Source: Vibrio sp. 10N.286.49.B1 (GTDB lineage Bacteria > Pseudomonadota > Gammaproteobacteria > Enterobacterales > Vibrionaceae). From it: DNA of 64,000 nucleotides. Positions 17,043 to 25,837 of this stretch are shown here, in pieces. A program made the position numbers and the translations under genes. Under the pieces are notes generated by a model that searched no databases, had not been told where the DNA came from, and was given only the letters and a program-made list of their open reading frames with translations. Position 1 is the first letter of the stretch. Each line of letters opens with the position of its first letter. Location: positions 186,921-250,920 of the forward strand of contig NZ_MCUW01000015.1 in assembly GCF_002873335.1 (NCBI RefSeq). Reading direction: 5' to 3'.

Positions 17043-17062
17043 TACTGTATAAACATACAAGA
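17043..17062. promoter_or_regulatory. LexA-box-like sequence in front of xerD
   Basis: TACTGTATAAACATACAAGA matches 16 of 20 positions of the LexA consensus TACTGTATATATATACAGTA, including CTGT-N8-ACA. It ends one to two bases inside the xerD Shine-Dalgarno. TATAAA inside it could equally be a -10 element. Confidence 0.35.
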
Positions 17063-17069
17063 GGCTTCT

Positions 17070-17978
17070 GTGAGTGACGTCAATATCCAAGACCAAGGTT
17101 TCGTCGAGCATTTTTTGGATTCGATGTGGATGGAGCGAGGTTTAGCGGAAAATACGCTGTCATCGTATCGAAATGACTTAATGAAACTGCTCACCTGGAT
17201 GAACAAGCATAACTACAGGCTGCAGTTTATAAGTTTTGCTGGCCTACAAGAATATCAAGTGTGGTTGGTTGACCAAGACTTCCATCAGAGCTCTCGGGCT
17301 CGCATGCTCTCAGCGATTCGCCGTTTGTTTCAATACCTTCATCGAGAAAAAGAGCGAGGTGATGACCCGACCGCTTTGCTCATCAGTCCTAAATTACCCA
17401 AGCGTCTGCCAAAGGATCTGACTGAAGACCAGGTCATGGCGCTTCTCGAAGCACCGGATTTGAATAATCCGTTAGAATTGCGTGACAAGGCGATGCTAGA
17501 GTTGCTCTACGCCACTGGACTTCGTGTGACTGAATTGGTGAGTCTCACGATGGAAAATATCAGCCTGAGACAAGGGGTTGTTCGTGTCATTGGTAAAGGC
17601 AACAAAGAACGGCTCGTCCCTATGGGTGAAAACGCGATCGATTGGATCAGTGAGTTTATCGAAAAAGGGCGGCCCGATTTACTGGGCGAGAAAACCTCAG
17701 ATGTGGTGTTTCCCAGTAAACGAGCGAGACAAATGACGCGGCAAACGTTTTGGCATCGGATCAAATACTATGCTGTACTGGCAGGTATCGATACTGAAAT
17801 GCTTTCTCCGCACGTATTGAGACATGCTTTTGCTACGCATTTGTTGAACTACGGGGCAGATTTGCGTGTCGTACAGATGTTGTTAGGGCATAGTGACTTA
17901 TCAACGACACAAATTTATACTCATGTAGCAACTGAAAGGTTGAAAAATATTCATAGCCAGCATCATCCAAGGGCTTAA
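17070..17978 (+). CDS. xerD: Site-specific tyrosine recombinase XerD
   Basis: This 302-residue recombinase resolves chromosome dimers at dif together with XerC. The N-terminal SAM-like DNA-binding domain (FVEHFLDSMWMERGLAENTLSSYRNDL) and the C-terminal catalytic domain are present. The catalytic residues are the Arg in ATGLRVTEL, the Lys in GKGNKERL, the HxxR of HVLRHAFATH, the His of GHSDLSTT and the nucleophile Tyr in QIYTH. I choose the GTG at 17070, with AAGAGG five to six bases upstream, because it restores the family length. An ATG at 16923 would add 49 residues not seen in XerD. It diverges from fldB and leads a run with dsbC and recJ. Confidence 0.95.
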   Translation: MSDVNIQDQGFVEHFLDSMWMERGLAENTLSSYRNDLMKLLTWMNKHNYRLQFISFAGLQEYQVWLVDQDFHQSSRARMLSAIRRLFQYLHREKERGDDPTALLISPKLPKRLPKDLTEDQVMALLEAPDLNNPLELRDKAMLELLYATGLRVTELVSLTMENISLRQGVVRVIGKGNKERLVPMGENAIDWISEFIEKGRPDLLGEKTSDVVFPSKRARQMTRQTFWHRIKYYAVLAGIDTEMLSPHVLRHAFATHLLNYGADLRVVQMLLGHSDLSTTQIYTHVATERLKNIHSQHHPRA

Positions 17979-18038
17979 TTTACCGTTTCGAATGGTTATC
18001 TCATCGAAACATCACATTTAGAAATCATGGTGACTTTA

Positions 18039-18818
18039 ATGAGCGTAATGCGCTGTTTGACTCTTTTATCTCTTCCTTTCTTTGTGACGGCTTGTGGCGC
18101 TGAAGAAGCGAAGCCTGCCCCTACTCCAGTTGAAGTGGCGACGGTCCAAGCGGATGAGGCGGCGATTACGTCACGTTTCGCTAAAATTGGCATTGATGTG
18201 CTTGAGATTGTTCCTTCCGACGTGGCAGGACTGATGGAAGTTCGCACAGAAGGCGGGGTGTTGTTTACCACACCATCTGGCGATCATTTTATCGCAGGTA
18301 CTCTGTATGCGTTAGATAAAGATGGTAATTACAAAGATATCGTCGCTGAGCGCCAAGCGCCGTTAAATGCTAAAAAAATAGCGCAATATCGCGATAGCAT
18401 GATTGAATACAAAGCGGATAATGAAAAATACGCGGTGACCGTATTTACCGATATTACATGTGGTTATTGTGTCCGTCTGCACAGTCAAATAGAAGGGTAT
18501 AATGACCTAGGCATTACGGTGCGCTACTTAGCTTACCCTCGTGAAGGTGTGAATGGGCAAGTGGCCGAAAATATGGCCAAAATCTGGTGTGCTGAGGATC
18601 CGAAAACCGCAATGCATGATGCAAAAGTGAATCGTAAACAGCCTACTTTTGATGGTGATTTGGCTCAATGTAAAGCAACGATCGCGAAGCATTATAATTT
18701 AGGTCGTGAATTAGGGATTAGTGGCACACCTGCGATCTTCCTTCCTAATGGTGAAATGGTTGGAGGTTACCTACCGCCGGCTGATCTTCTAAAGCGCTTA
18801 GAAAGCACTCAACAATAA
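18039..18818 (+). CDS. dsbC: DsbC thiol:disulfide isomerase, possible lipoprotein form
   Basis: This 259-residue periplasmic disulfide isomerase has an N-terminal dimerisation domain and a thioredoxin-like domain. The active site CGYC sits in FTDITCGYC, the cis-Pro loop is GTPAIF, and a second structural Cys pair is visible (IWCAED and LAQCKAT). The N-terminus MSVMRCLTLLSLPFFVTAC carries a lipobox-like VTAC (Cys19), unlike the soluble E. coli enzyme. GGTGA lies five bases before this ATG. In-frame ATGs at 18027 and 18048 are alternatives. It lies between xerD and recJ, as in E. coli. Confidence 0.9.
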   Translation: MSVMRCLTLLSLPFFVTACGAEEAKPAPTPVEVATVQADEAAITSRFAKIGIDVLEIVPSDVAGLMEVRTEGGVLFTTPSGDHFIAGTLYALDKDGNYKDIVAERQAPLNAKKIAQYRDSMIEYKADNEKYAVTVFTDITCGYCVRLHSQIEGYNDLGITVRYLAYPREGVNGQVAENMAKIWCAEDPKTAMHDAKVNRKQPTFDGDLAQCKATIAKHYNLGRELGISGTPAIFLPNGEMVGGYLPPADLLKRLESTQQ

Positions 18819-18825
18819 TTAGGGT

Positions 18826-18848
18826 AGGGCGCTTAATTGAGCCCTTTT
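18826..18848 (+). terminator. Weak terminator or attenuator between dsbC and recJ
   Basis: AGGGC pairs with GCCCT around a ten-base loop and is followed by TTTT, only six bases before the recJ ATG. It may reduce readthrough into recJ. Confidence 0.45.
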
Positions 18849-18853
18849 AATCT

Positions 18854-20593
18854 ATGATAGAAATTCAACGCCGTGATGCGGTCGATATCTCTGTATTACC
18901 AGAGAGCATTCCAGAGATTTTAAGACGCTTATATCTTTCTCGTGGTATCAGCAGTGTTGCTCAGCTTGAGAAGGCATCAAAGGGCTTACACTCTTATACT
19001 GAATTGGCCGGAATTGACAAGGCCGTTGAACTGCTGTTTCAGGCTGTGCGTGATCAAAAGCGCATCATTGTTGTCGGTGACTTTGATGCGGATGGTGCCA
19101 CGAGCTCGGCGTTGTCTGTACTAGCATTGCGTATGCTTGGCAGTCGTAACGTTGATTATTTGGTGCCAAACCGATTTGAAGACGGTTATGGCTTGAGCCC
19201 TGAAGTGGTTGATCAGGTGCTGGATATTGGTGCGGAAGTTATCATGACCGTTGATAATGGCGTGTCGTCTATTTCTGGGGTGAAATACGCCAAAGAAAAA
19301 GGGCTGCAGGTTATTGTTACCGACCACCATTTGCCTGGCTCTGAGCTGCCTGATGTCGATGCCATGGTGAACCCTAATCTTACCGATTGCGGCTTTCCTT
19401 CCAAAGCGTTGGCTGGTGTTGGTGTCGCGTTTTATCTAATGATGGCTTTGTGTGTAGCGATGCGAAAGCAAAACTGGTTTGCTTCGCAAGGCATGCCAGA
19501 ACCTAAGCTGATGGAGCTGATTGACTTGGTTGCATTGGGCACGGTTGCTGATGTCGTCCCGCTCGATAGGAATAATCGTATCCTGGTTCATCAAGGCCTT
19601 CAGCGAATAAGAGCAGGTAAAGCGAGACCAGGTATCCAAGCGTTGATCGAGATCGCCAAACGCGATCCAAGAAAATTGGTCGCGACGGATTTTGGCTTTG
19701 CGCTTGGGCCAAGGATCAATGCGGCCGGTCGGCTTGATGATATGTCTTTTGGAGTCGAGCTTCTGATGAGTGATAACATTCACGCTGCTCGCCGAATGGC
19801 CAGTGAGTTGGATGGATTGAACCAAACTCGAAAAGAGATTGAAGAAGGAATGAAACAAGAGGCGTTAGCCTTTTGTGAGCGTCTACAGATCAGTGACAAG
19901 GCAGCTATGCCGTATGGTTTAGCATTGTTTCAGCGCGATTGGCATCAAGGTGTCATTGGTATTTTAGCGTCTCGCATTAAAGACAAGTTCCACCGACCTG
20001 TTATTGCATTTGCGGATGGTGGTGAAGGAACGATTAAAGGCTCGTGCCGTTCTATCCCTGGATTACATATGCGCGATGCACTCGATCGAATCGATACTCA
20101 AAACCCAGGATTGATCGCCAAATTTGGTGGGCATGCCATGGCTGCGGGCTTGACCATTCAAGAAAAAGACTTCGAACGTTTTAGTCAACTGTTTGATCAA
20201 ATTGTCCGTGACGAGTTAGGTGAAACAGCATTGAAAGGAATCATCTTATCAGACGGTGAGTTAGCGCCAGAAGAGTTTACAATGCATACCGCTGAGACGC
20301 TACGCGCTGGTGGGCCTTGGGGGCAAGCGTTCCCTGAGCCAATTTTTGACGGGGAATTTAAAGTCTTGCACCAAAAATTGGTAGGAGAAAAGCACTTAAA
20401 ACTGATGGTTGAACCCATGCATAAGGGGTTTGGAACCAATATTATGCTGGATGCTATTGCGTTCAATGTTGATCTGCGTCGTTGGCCAGATGCTTCAGTG
20501 AAAACCGTGACTTTGGCGTACAAATTGGACATCAATGAATTCCGTGGAAACCAATCTCTACAGCTCATGGTCGATTACTTAGAGCCGCGATAG
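18854..20593 (+). CDS. recJ: Single-stranded-DNA-specific exonuclease RecJ
   Basis: This 579-residue 5'-3' exonuclease of the DHH superfamily acts in recombination, mismatch and base-excision repair. Motif I VGDFDADGATSS, motif II around VDNGVSS, motif III TDHHLPG and the DHHA1-type GGHAMAAGLT segment (C-terminal half) provide the Mn2+ site. The length matches E. coli RecJ (577). No good Shine-Dalgarno precedes the ATG. A hairpin terminator overlaps the stop codon. Confidence 0.95.
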   Translation: MIEIQRRDAVDISVLPESIPEILRRLYLSRGISSVAQLEKASKGLHSYTELAGIDKAVELLFQAVRDQKRIIVVGDFDADGATSSALSVLALRMLGSRNVDYLVPNRFEDGYGLSPEVVDQVLDIGAEVIMTVDNGVSSISGVKYAKEKGLQVIVTDHHLPGSELPDVDAMVNPNLTDCGFPSKALAGVGVAFYLMMALCVAMRKQNWFASQGMPEPKLMELIDLVALGTVADVVPLDRNNRILVHQGLQRIRAGKARPGIQALIEIAKRDPRKLVATDFGFALGPRINAAGRLDDMSFGVELLMSDNIHAARRMASELDGLNQTRKEIEEGMKQEALAFCERLQISDKAAMPYGLALFQRDWHQGVIGILASRIKDKFHRPVIAFADGGEGTIKGSCRSIPGLHMRDALDRIDTQNPGLIAKFGGHAMAAGLTIQEKDFERFSQLFDQIVRDELGETALKGIILSDGELAPEEFTMHTAETLRAGGPWGQAFPEPIFDGEFKVLHQKLVGEKHLKLMVEPMHKGFGTNIMLDAIAFNVDLRRWPDASVKTVTLAYKLDINEFRGNQSLQLMVDYLEPR

Positions 20594-20602
20594 CGGCTTT
20601 TT
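20583..20602 (+). terminator. Terminator overlapping the recJ stop codon
   Basis: AGCCGC-GATA-GCGGCT followed by a T-run includes the recJ TAG stop. It separates recJ from prfB transcription. Confidence 0.8.
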
Positions 20603-20650
20603 CAAAACAGCAAGTAATATCGATATTTTTCTGTATCTTCATCACATTTT

Positions 20651-20681
20651 TGAGTAGAATTCTCCGGTTAAATTCTACTCA
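20651..20681 (+). repeat. Perfect 11-bp inverted repeat in the prfB leader
   Basis: TGAGTAGAATT at 20651-20661 is mirrored by AATTCTACTCA at 20671-20681 with a nine-base loop, ending 16 bases before the prfB start. No T-run follows, so it is a leader hairpin or an operator rather than a terminator. Confidence 0.75.
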
Positions 20682-20697
20682 TAAATGCTGAGCAAAT

Positions 20698-21796
20698 ATG
20701 TTTGAAATCAATCCAATTAATAACCGCCTGCAGGACGTGACTGAGCGCACGAATATCCTGAGGGGGTATCTTTGACTACGATGCCAGAAAAGAGCGTCTA
20801 GAAGAAGTTAATGCAGAATTAGAACAACCGGATGTATGGAACGAACCTGAGCGTGCGCAAGCGCTGGGTAAAGAGCGTTCATCACTTGAAGCCATTGTCG
20901 AAACTATCGATATTCTTGACCAAGGGGTTGAGGATGTTGCTGGCTTATTGGAACTTGCTGTTGAAGAGCAAGACGAAGAAACCTTTGATGAAATCGAACC
21001 TGAGCTTGCTGAACTCGAAGTTAAGTTAGAAAAGCTTGAGTTTCGTCGTATGTTTGCGGGTGATCACGATGCATCAGACTGCTACATCGATCTACAGTCA
21101 GGATCTGGCGGTACCGAGGCGCAAGACTGGACTTCCATGCTACTTCGTATGTATTTACGCTGGGCTGAAGCGAAAGGCTTTAAGACTGAGGTCATAGAGG
21201 TCTCTGACGGTGATGTTGCTGGTTTGAAAGGCGCGACGGTCCGTATTAGCGGCGAATACGCTTATGGTTGGCTACGTACTGAAACCGGTGTCCATCGATT
21301 AGTACGTAAATCACCATTTGATTCAAGTGGTCGTCGCCATACCTCTTTTGCTTCTGCGTTTATTTATCCAGAGATTGATGACAACATCCAGATCGATATT
21401 AACCCATCCGATCTACGTATTGATGTTTACCGTGCATCTGGCGCGGGTGGTCAGCACGTTAACACCACAGAATCAGCGGTCCGTATTACACACGTCCCAA
21501 CGAATACCGTGGTTCAGTGCCAGAATGATCGTTCTCAGCATAAGAACAAAGATCAAGCGATGAAGCAACTTCGAGCTAAACTGTTTGAGTTAGAAGTACA
21601 CAAGCAGAATGCCGAAAAACAAGCGAACGAAGATGCGAAGTCGGATATAGGCTGGGGAAGCCAAATACGTTCATACGTATTGGATGACTCACGAATTAAA
21701 GATTTACGTACAGGCGTTGAAAACCGTAATACACAAGCGGTTCTCGACGGCGATTTAGACAAATTTATCGAAGCTAGCCTGAAATCAGGCCTGTAA
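20698..21796 (+). CDS. prfB: Peptide chain release factor 2, with programmed +1 frameshift
   Basis: RF2 recognises UGA and UAA stop codons. Codons 1-25 run from the ATG at 20698 to CTT at 20770-20772 and are followed by an in-frame TGA (20773-20775). Shifting +1 continues as GAC (20774) to the stop at 21796, giving 365 residues as in E. coli. The peptidyl-release motif GGQ and the stop-recognition tripeptide SPF (in RKSPFDSSG) are present. The residue four before the first Gly of GGQ is Ala, unlike the Thr of E. coli K-12. It lies directly upstream of lysS with 30 bases between. RF2 autoregulates through the frameshift. Confidence 0.97.
20761..20776 (+). promoter_or_regulatory. prfB programmed +1 frameshift site
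   Basis: AGGGGGTATCTTTGAC combines an internal Shine-Dalgarno (AGGGGG), the slippery CTT codon and the TGA stop with a following C. It is identical in design to the E. coli site. Low RF2 favours slippage and hence synthesis of RF2. Confidence 0.97.
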
Positions 21797-21826
21797 GCTA
21801 AAAGCAACTTAACAGGGTACATCCAA

Positions 21827-23344
21827 ATGACTGATGCTGTTCAAAATGAAAACGTACAAGAAGAAAACAAGTTAATTGCTGAGCGTCGTAGCAAGCTGGA
21901 TCATATCCGCAAAAGCTGCAAAGCAAATGGCCACCCTAACGATTTTCGTCGTGAAAATCTTGCCGGCGACCTTCAAGCTGAATTCGGTGAAAAGACGAAA
22001 GAAGAATTAGAAGAACTGAACCATATTGTAGCGATTGCTGGTCGTGTCATGGCAAAGCGTGGTCCGTTCCTAGCGATCCAAGAAACATCGGGTCGTATCC
22101 AAGCTTACGCGGCAAAAGACGTACAAAAAGTATTGAAAGAGAAGTACCAAGGCCTTGATATCGGTGACATCATTGGCGTTAAAGGTGCACTTCATAAGTC
22201 AGGTAAAGGCGATCTTTACGTGAACATGGAAGAATTCGAATTGCTAACAAAAGCACTTCGTCCTCTACCTGAAAAATTCCACGGCTTGACGGATCAGGAA
22301 ATGCGTTACCGTCAACGTTATGTTGACTTGATTGTTAACGAAGATTCACGTCAAGCGTTCATCATTCGTTCTAAGTTGGTGTCTTCTATCCGTAACTTCA
22401 TGAGCTCAAAAGGTTATCTAGAAGTAGAAACACCAATGATGCATGTGATCCCTGGTGGTGCGACGGCTCGTCCATTCGTGACTCATCACAATGCACTTGA
22501 TATTGATATGTACCTACGTGTAGCACCTGAGCTATACCTGAAGCGTTTAGTTGTGGGTGGGTTTGACCGAGTATTCGAAATCAACCGTAACTTCCGTAAC
22601 GAAGGCCTTTCTCCTCGTCACAATCCAGAATTCACCATGATGGAGTTCTACCAAGCGTACGCGGATTATAAAGATCTTATGGATCTGACCGAAGAGATGC
22701 TAAGTACAGCTGCGATGGACGTACTGGGTTCAACGTCTATGCCATACGGTGACGAAACGGTTGAGTTTGGTGGTACCTATACACGTATCAGCATGTTTGA
22801 AGCTATTAAACAGTACAACCCAGACCACGCTGAGATTCAAAAAATGACGGAAGCTGATATTCAAGATCGTGACCTAATGGTTGCTATCGCAAAATCAGTG
22901 CACGTTGATGTCGAGTCATTCTGGACATGTGGTCAGTTACTTGAAGAAATCTTTGGTGAAACGGCTGAACCTCAACTTATTCAACCAACGTTCATTACCG
23001 GTTACCCTGCAGATATTTCGCCATTGGCTCGTCGTAGCGACAGCAATCCATTCTTTACTGATCGTTTTGAGTTTTTCATTGGCGGCCGTGAAGTGGCAAA
23101 TGGTTTCTCAGAGCTTAATGATGCTCAAGATCAAGACGAGCGTTTTAAAGCGCAAGTGAACGCTAAAGATGCGGGTGATGATGAAGCGATGTACTACGAT
23201 GCAGATTATATTACTGCATTAGAGCATGGCTTACCGCCAACGGCAGGCCAAGGTATTGGTATTGATCGTTTAGCCATGTTGTTTACTAATACGCATACGA
23301 TTCGTGATGTAATTTTGTTTCCAGCGATGCGCCCTCAACAATAA
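21827..23344 (+). CDS. lysS: Lysyl-tRNA synthetase, class II
   Basis: This 505-residue enzyme charges tRNA-Lys. The N-terminal OB-fold anticodon-binding domain (about residues 60-170) is followed by the class II catalytic core with motif 2 around [29 protein letters not shown] and motif 3 [10 protein letters not shown] near the C-terminus. It is 30 bases downstream of prfB, as in E. coli, and is probably co-transcribed. A strong terminator follows. Confidence 0.97.
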   Translation: MTDAVQNENVQEENKLIAERRSKLDHIRKSCKANGHPNDFRRENLAGDLQAEFGEKTKEELEELNHIVAIAGRVMAKRGPFLAIQETSGRIQAYAAKDVQKVLKEKYQGLDIGDIIGVKGALHKSGKGDLYVNMEEFELLTKALRPLPEKFHGLTDQEMRYRQRYVDLIVNEDSRQAFIIRSKLVSSIRNFMSSKGYLEVETPMMHVIPGGATARPFVTHHNALDIDMYLRVAPELYLKRLVVGGFDRVFEINRNFRNEGLSPRHNPEFTMMEFYQAYADYKDLMDLTEEMLSTAAMDVLGSTSMPYGDETVEFGGTYTRISMFEAIKQYNPDHAEIQKMTEADIQDRDLMVAIAKSVHVDVESFWTCGQLLEEIFGETAEPQLIQPTFITGYPADISPLARRSDSNPFFTDRFEFFIGGREVANGFSELNDAQDQDERFKAQVNAKDAGDDEAMYYDADYITALEHGLPPTAGQGIGIDRLAMLFTNTHTIRDVILFPAMRPQQ

Positions 23345-23366
23345 TCTGTTGATTGCTATGTATTTT

Positions 23367-23392
23367 AAGCCTCTCTTTGAGAGGCTTTTTTT
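23367..23392 (+). terminator. Terminator of the prfB-lysS unit
   Basis: AAGCCTCTC-TTT-GAGAGGCTT is followed by a run of T residues. Confidence 0.92.
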
Positions 23393-23557
23393 ATGCCAAA
23401 AAAACAATAACTTTTGTAGAAAAATGGAAAACAGTGCACTAGTCTTAAAATTGAGACAACTAAAGTCATCAATATGGCGTGAGTAACCTTGTGAGAATAG
23501 TCCTATTCAATAGAATTAACGAATTAAAAACTAAAAATAATAATAAGGAATGATGTA

Positions 23558-24886
23558 ATGGGAACCGACTTTAGGATGGATTCCATCCCAGGCGCCTTAG
23601 TGGTGGTGGGGGGGACGTATGAGCCATGGTTATCAGTTTTAGAGCAGGCCGGTTGGCGTTGCACGCAGTGTTCTGATTTAAGAAAGGCAGATGCTATTTT
23701 CTCAGAGACTGGGCCTTGTATTGGCATCGTGGATCTGACACGCGATGACTTTAGTTTGAACGGTATTGCAAAGCTTGTGAGCACACATAAGCAAGTGAGA
23801 TGGATAGCCTTTATCCGAGAGTCACAATTAAGCTCTGACACTATATGCCAATTTATCGTGAATTTTTGTATCGACTTTTTTACGACGCCCATTCCAGACT
23901 CGCGCTTGATGGGAACGATTGGTCATCAGCTAGGCATGCTTAAACTTGAACAAAAAGTGTGGCCGCATAATGGTAATAACAATGATCTAGGCCTAGTAGG
24001 ACAATCATTACCGTTACGGCGCCTAAGAGATCAAATTAAACGCATTGGTCCGACGGATGTCAGTATAATGATTCACGGTGAGGTAGGTTGCGGTAAAGAA
24101 ACCGTAGCAAAGGCCATTCACCGTTGTTCGGCGCGGTCGCAAAAACCTTTTATATCGATCAACTGTCGTGCCTTTTCTGATGCGAGGTTTGAGAATGAGT
24201 TCTTGGGGTTACACAACCCAGATCAGATATCACTGCTCGACCAAGCCGCTGGCGGTACGATTTTATTGAACGATATTTTTACCTTGCAACCCAAACAACA
24301 AATGAATTTATTAAAGTTCTATCAAGAGGGTAAGGTTGAAACCGTTGATGGTTGGAAGGAGTATGATATTCGTGTGCTGGCTTCTGATTCATCCGATATT
24401 GAAAAAGCGTTAGGGGATGGTTTGTTTAATGACGAACTGTTTCACTGTATCAACGTATTACGAATTAATGTCCCAAGTCTTAAAGAGCGTGCTACCGACA
24501 TAGGATTGCTGGTTAATCACTATATTGGTCAGTTTTCAAAAGAATTTAATTCCCCGGTAAAATCCATTGATGATGATGCCCTAAAAACGCTGACTTATTA
24601 TCATTGGCCTGGCAATGTCAAAGAGCTACTCAATCAAGTCAAGCGAGCAGTGTTAATGACAGAAGAAGAGGTACTTTCTAAGAAGCACTTTGAACTGCCG
24701 GGTACATACTCGGGTAAGCGGAGTTTAAAGAGCATTCGAGAACGTTCAGAGCGAGATGCATTAATCTTAGTACTTGATAGCCATAATGGTCAGGTGACCT
24801 TAGCGGCAAAAGAGCTGGGAATCTCAAGAGCAACGATGTATCGCTTGCTGAATAAGCATAACCTAATTACGGAAGAAACCTTATAG
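23558..24886 (+). CDS. vpsR: VpsR-type biofilm regulator (NtrC-like enhancer-binding protein)
   Basis: This 442-residue protein has an N-terminal receiver-like domain (about 10-135), a central AAA+ domain (about 145-365) and a Fis-type C-terminal helix-turn-helix (AAKELGISRATMYRLLNKHN). Walker A is GEVGCGKET. The GAFTGA sigma-54 contact loop is absent, and the Walker B region reads GGTILLNDIF, with Asn in place of the usual Asp. That fits the known behaviour of V. cholerae VpsR, a c-di-GMP-responsive activator of biofilm (vps) genes that works without sigma-54. It lies directly after lysS, as I recall for V. cholerae. Vps genes themselves are not in the window. Confidence 0.9.
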   Translation: MGTDFRMDSIPGALVVVGGTYEPWLSVLEQAGWRCTQCSDLRKADAIFSETGPCIGIVDLTRDDFSLNGIAKLVSTHKQVRWIAFIRESQLSSDTICQFIVNFCIDFFTTPIPDSRLMGTIGHQLGMLKLEQKVWPHNGNNNDLGLVGQSLPLRRLRDQIKRIGPTDVSIMIHGEVGCGKETVAKAIHRCSARSQKPFISINCRAFSDARFENEFLGLHNPDQISLLDQAAGGTILLNDIFTLQPKQQMNLLKFYQEGKVETVDGWKEYDIRVLASDSSDIEKALGDGLFNDELFHCINVLRINVPSLKERATDIGLLVNHYIGQFSKEFNSPVKSIDDDALKTLTYYHWPGNVKELLNQVKRAVLMTEEEVLSKKHFELPGTYSGKRSLKSIRERSERDALILVLDSHNGQVTLAAKELGISRATMYRLLNKHNLITEETL

Positions 24887-24904
24887 AGCGGGTTATTCAT
24901 TTTT

Positions 24905-24930
24905 AAAGCCACTGTATCCTCAGTGGTTTT
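24905..24930 (+). terminator. Terminator of vpsR
   Basis: AAAGCCACTG pairs with CAGTGGTTTT around a short loop, 20 bases after the vpsR stop. Confidence 0.8.
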
Positions 24931-25238
24931 AATTCTCTTATCTGTTACATTATTTTTGTGATCTATGCGACGGTCTATTAATTGGCAGTATTGTTAATTA
25001 TAAATATTTTCTATTATTTGATTATTATTTTGTAAAATTAATCACTGCTATTTATTTAATGAACAGTTGATTCCTTGGAAATGAAACCGCTAAATGGTAA
25101 ATAAATAGAGTATAAAATTGTATTGATATATTTTGTAAATGAATGTTGAAAATATAGTCGATATGAGTGAAAATCAACCTGAGCTACAAGCTCACCTATC
25201 AAATTATTTTGGATTTTAAAGTTAAGTGGAGGCATAAA
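24931..25238. other. AT-rich intergenic region before the 41-residue peptide gene
   Basis: About 300 very AT-rich bases follow the vpsR terminator. They must contain the promoter of the small gene at 25239, but I see no distinct operator or RNA structure. Confidence 0.5.
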
Positions 25239-25364
25239 ATGATGAATCGTAAATTTTCTATCAATATTATTGCTGTTCCACGTTTATGTGTAAATAAACA
25301 ATGGATGCATGTTAAGGCCACTAAAGCCTCGTGCCCAGTTACGTTTGGTACACCACTACTTTAA
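25239..25364 (+). CDS. Possible 41-residue small protein or leader peptide
   Basis: Two consecutive ATG codons at 25239 and 25242 follow a strong Shine-Dalgarno GTGGAGG (25226-25232) at ideal spacing. The frame encodes 41 residues beginning MMNRKFSINIIAVPRLC, basic, with two Cys and no convincing membrane segment. I recognise no family. It ends 103 bases before the DUF1127 gene on the same strand, with a hairpin at 25379-25401 between them, so it may be an independent small protein or an upstream leader for the DUF1127 gene. Confidence 0.5.
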   Translation: MMNRKFSINIIAVPRLCVNKQWMHVKATKASCPVTFGTPLL

Positions 25365-25378
25365 TATCCGTACCCCTA

Positions 25379-25401
25379 GAGGCTGCGGAAATAGCAGTCT
25401 C
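25379..25401 (+). repeat. Hairpin between the small peptide gene and the DUF1127 gene
   Basis: GAGGCTGC pairs with GCAGTCTC (one G-U) around a seven-base loop. There is no adjacent T-run, so it may be an RNA processing or stability element rather than a terminator. Confidence 0.5.
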
Positions 25402-25467
25402 AAAGTCAAATAAATCTTCTTTAGATCGCTATTTCTCTCCTCAATATTGTCCAATTAGGAGAACAAC

Positions 25468-25722
25468 ATGCGTACATCTATATACCTAACACTTGCTACC
25501 TGGTTAATTAAAGCTGATCTTCATCATGAAGAAAGAGAATGGAAGCGTCGCTACCGTCGAAATGCTTACCAATTACCCTTGTATAACGAACACTTACTTC
25601 GTGATATTGGCCTTGATTCGCAAGGTCGTCCATTTGGACTCGTGACTCACGTGCCTTCAGTAGTGGCGACACGCAAAGCTCGTCATCTTCGAAGGGTTCT
25701 GAAATCGACAATAGCAACGTAA
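25468..25722 (+). CDS. DUF1127 domain small protein
   Basis: This 84-residue basic protein has a DUF1127 (YjiS-like) core, RRNAYQLPLYNEHLLRDIGLD, at residues 29-49. A good Shine-Dalgarno TAGGAGAAC precedes the ATG. DUF1127 proteins are small Arg-rich proteins, and in some bacteria they bind RNA and influence phosphate or carbon metabolism; the function here is unknown. A GC-rich hairpin follows at 25727-25755. Confidence 0.82.
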   Translation: MRTSIYLTLATWLIKADLHHEEREWKRRYRRNAYQLPLYNEHLLRDIGLDSQGRPFGLVTHVPSVVATRKARHLRRVLKSTIAT

Positions 25723-25726
25723 TTGA

Positions 25727-25755
25727 AAGCGGGCAGAGCGTCTCACTGCCCGCTT
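25727..25755 (+). terminator. Hairpin terminator of the DUF1127 gene
   Basis: AAGCGGGCAG pairs perfectly with CTGCCCGCTT. The following sequence is only moderately T-rich (AGATTCTTTATG). Confidence 0.7.
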
Positions 25756-25837
25756 AGATTCTTTATGTTGTATATGAGGCGACAATAAAATCGTTAATTG
25801 TAATGAAATAACAACTTATGACGATGAGTTAATAACA

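Noticed and set aside
16923..17069. 49-residue N-terminal extension of XerD
   Set aside because: It is not present in XerD homologues, and the region contains the divergent promoter; GTG 17070 has a proper Shine-Dalgarno.
20832..21029. Separate short frame inside prfB
   Set aside because: It is an out-of-frame shadow of the RF2 coding sequence, which is continuous after the programmed frameshift.
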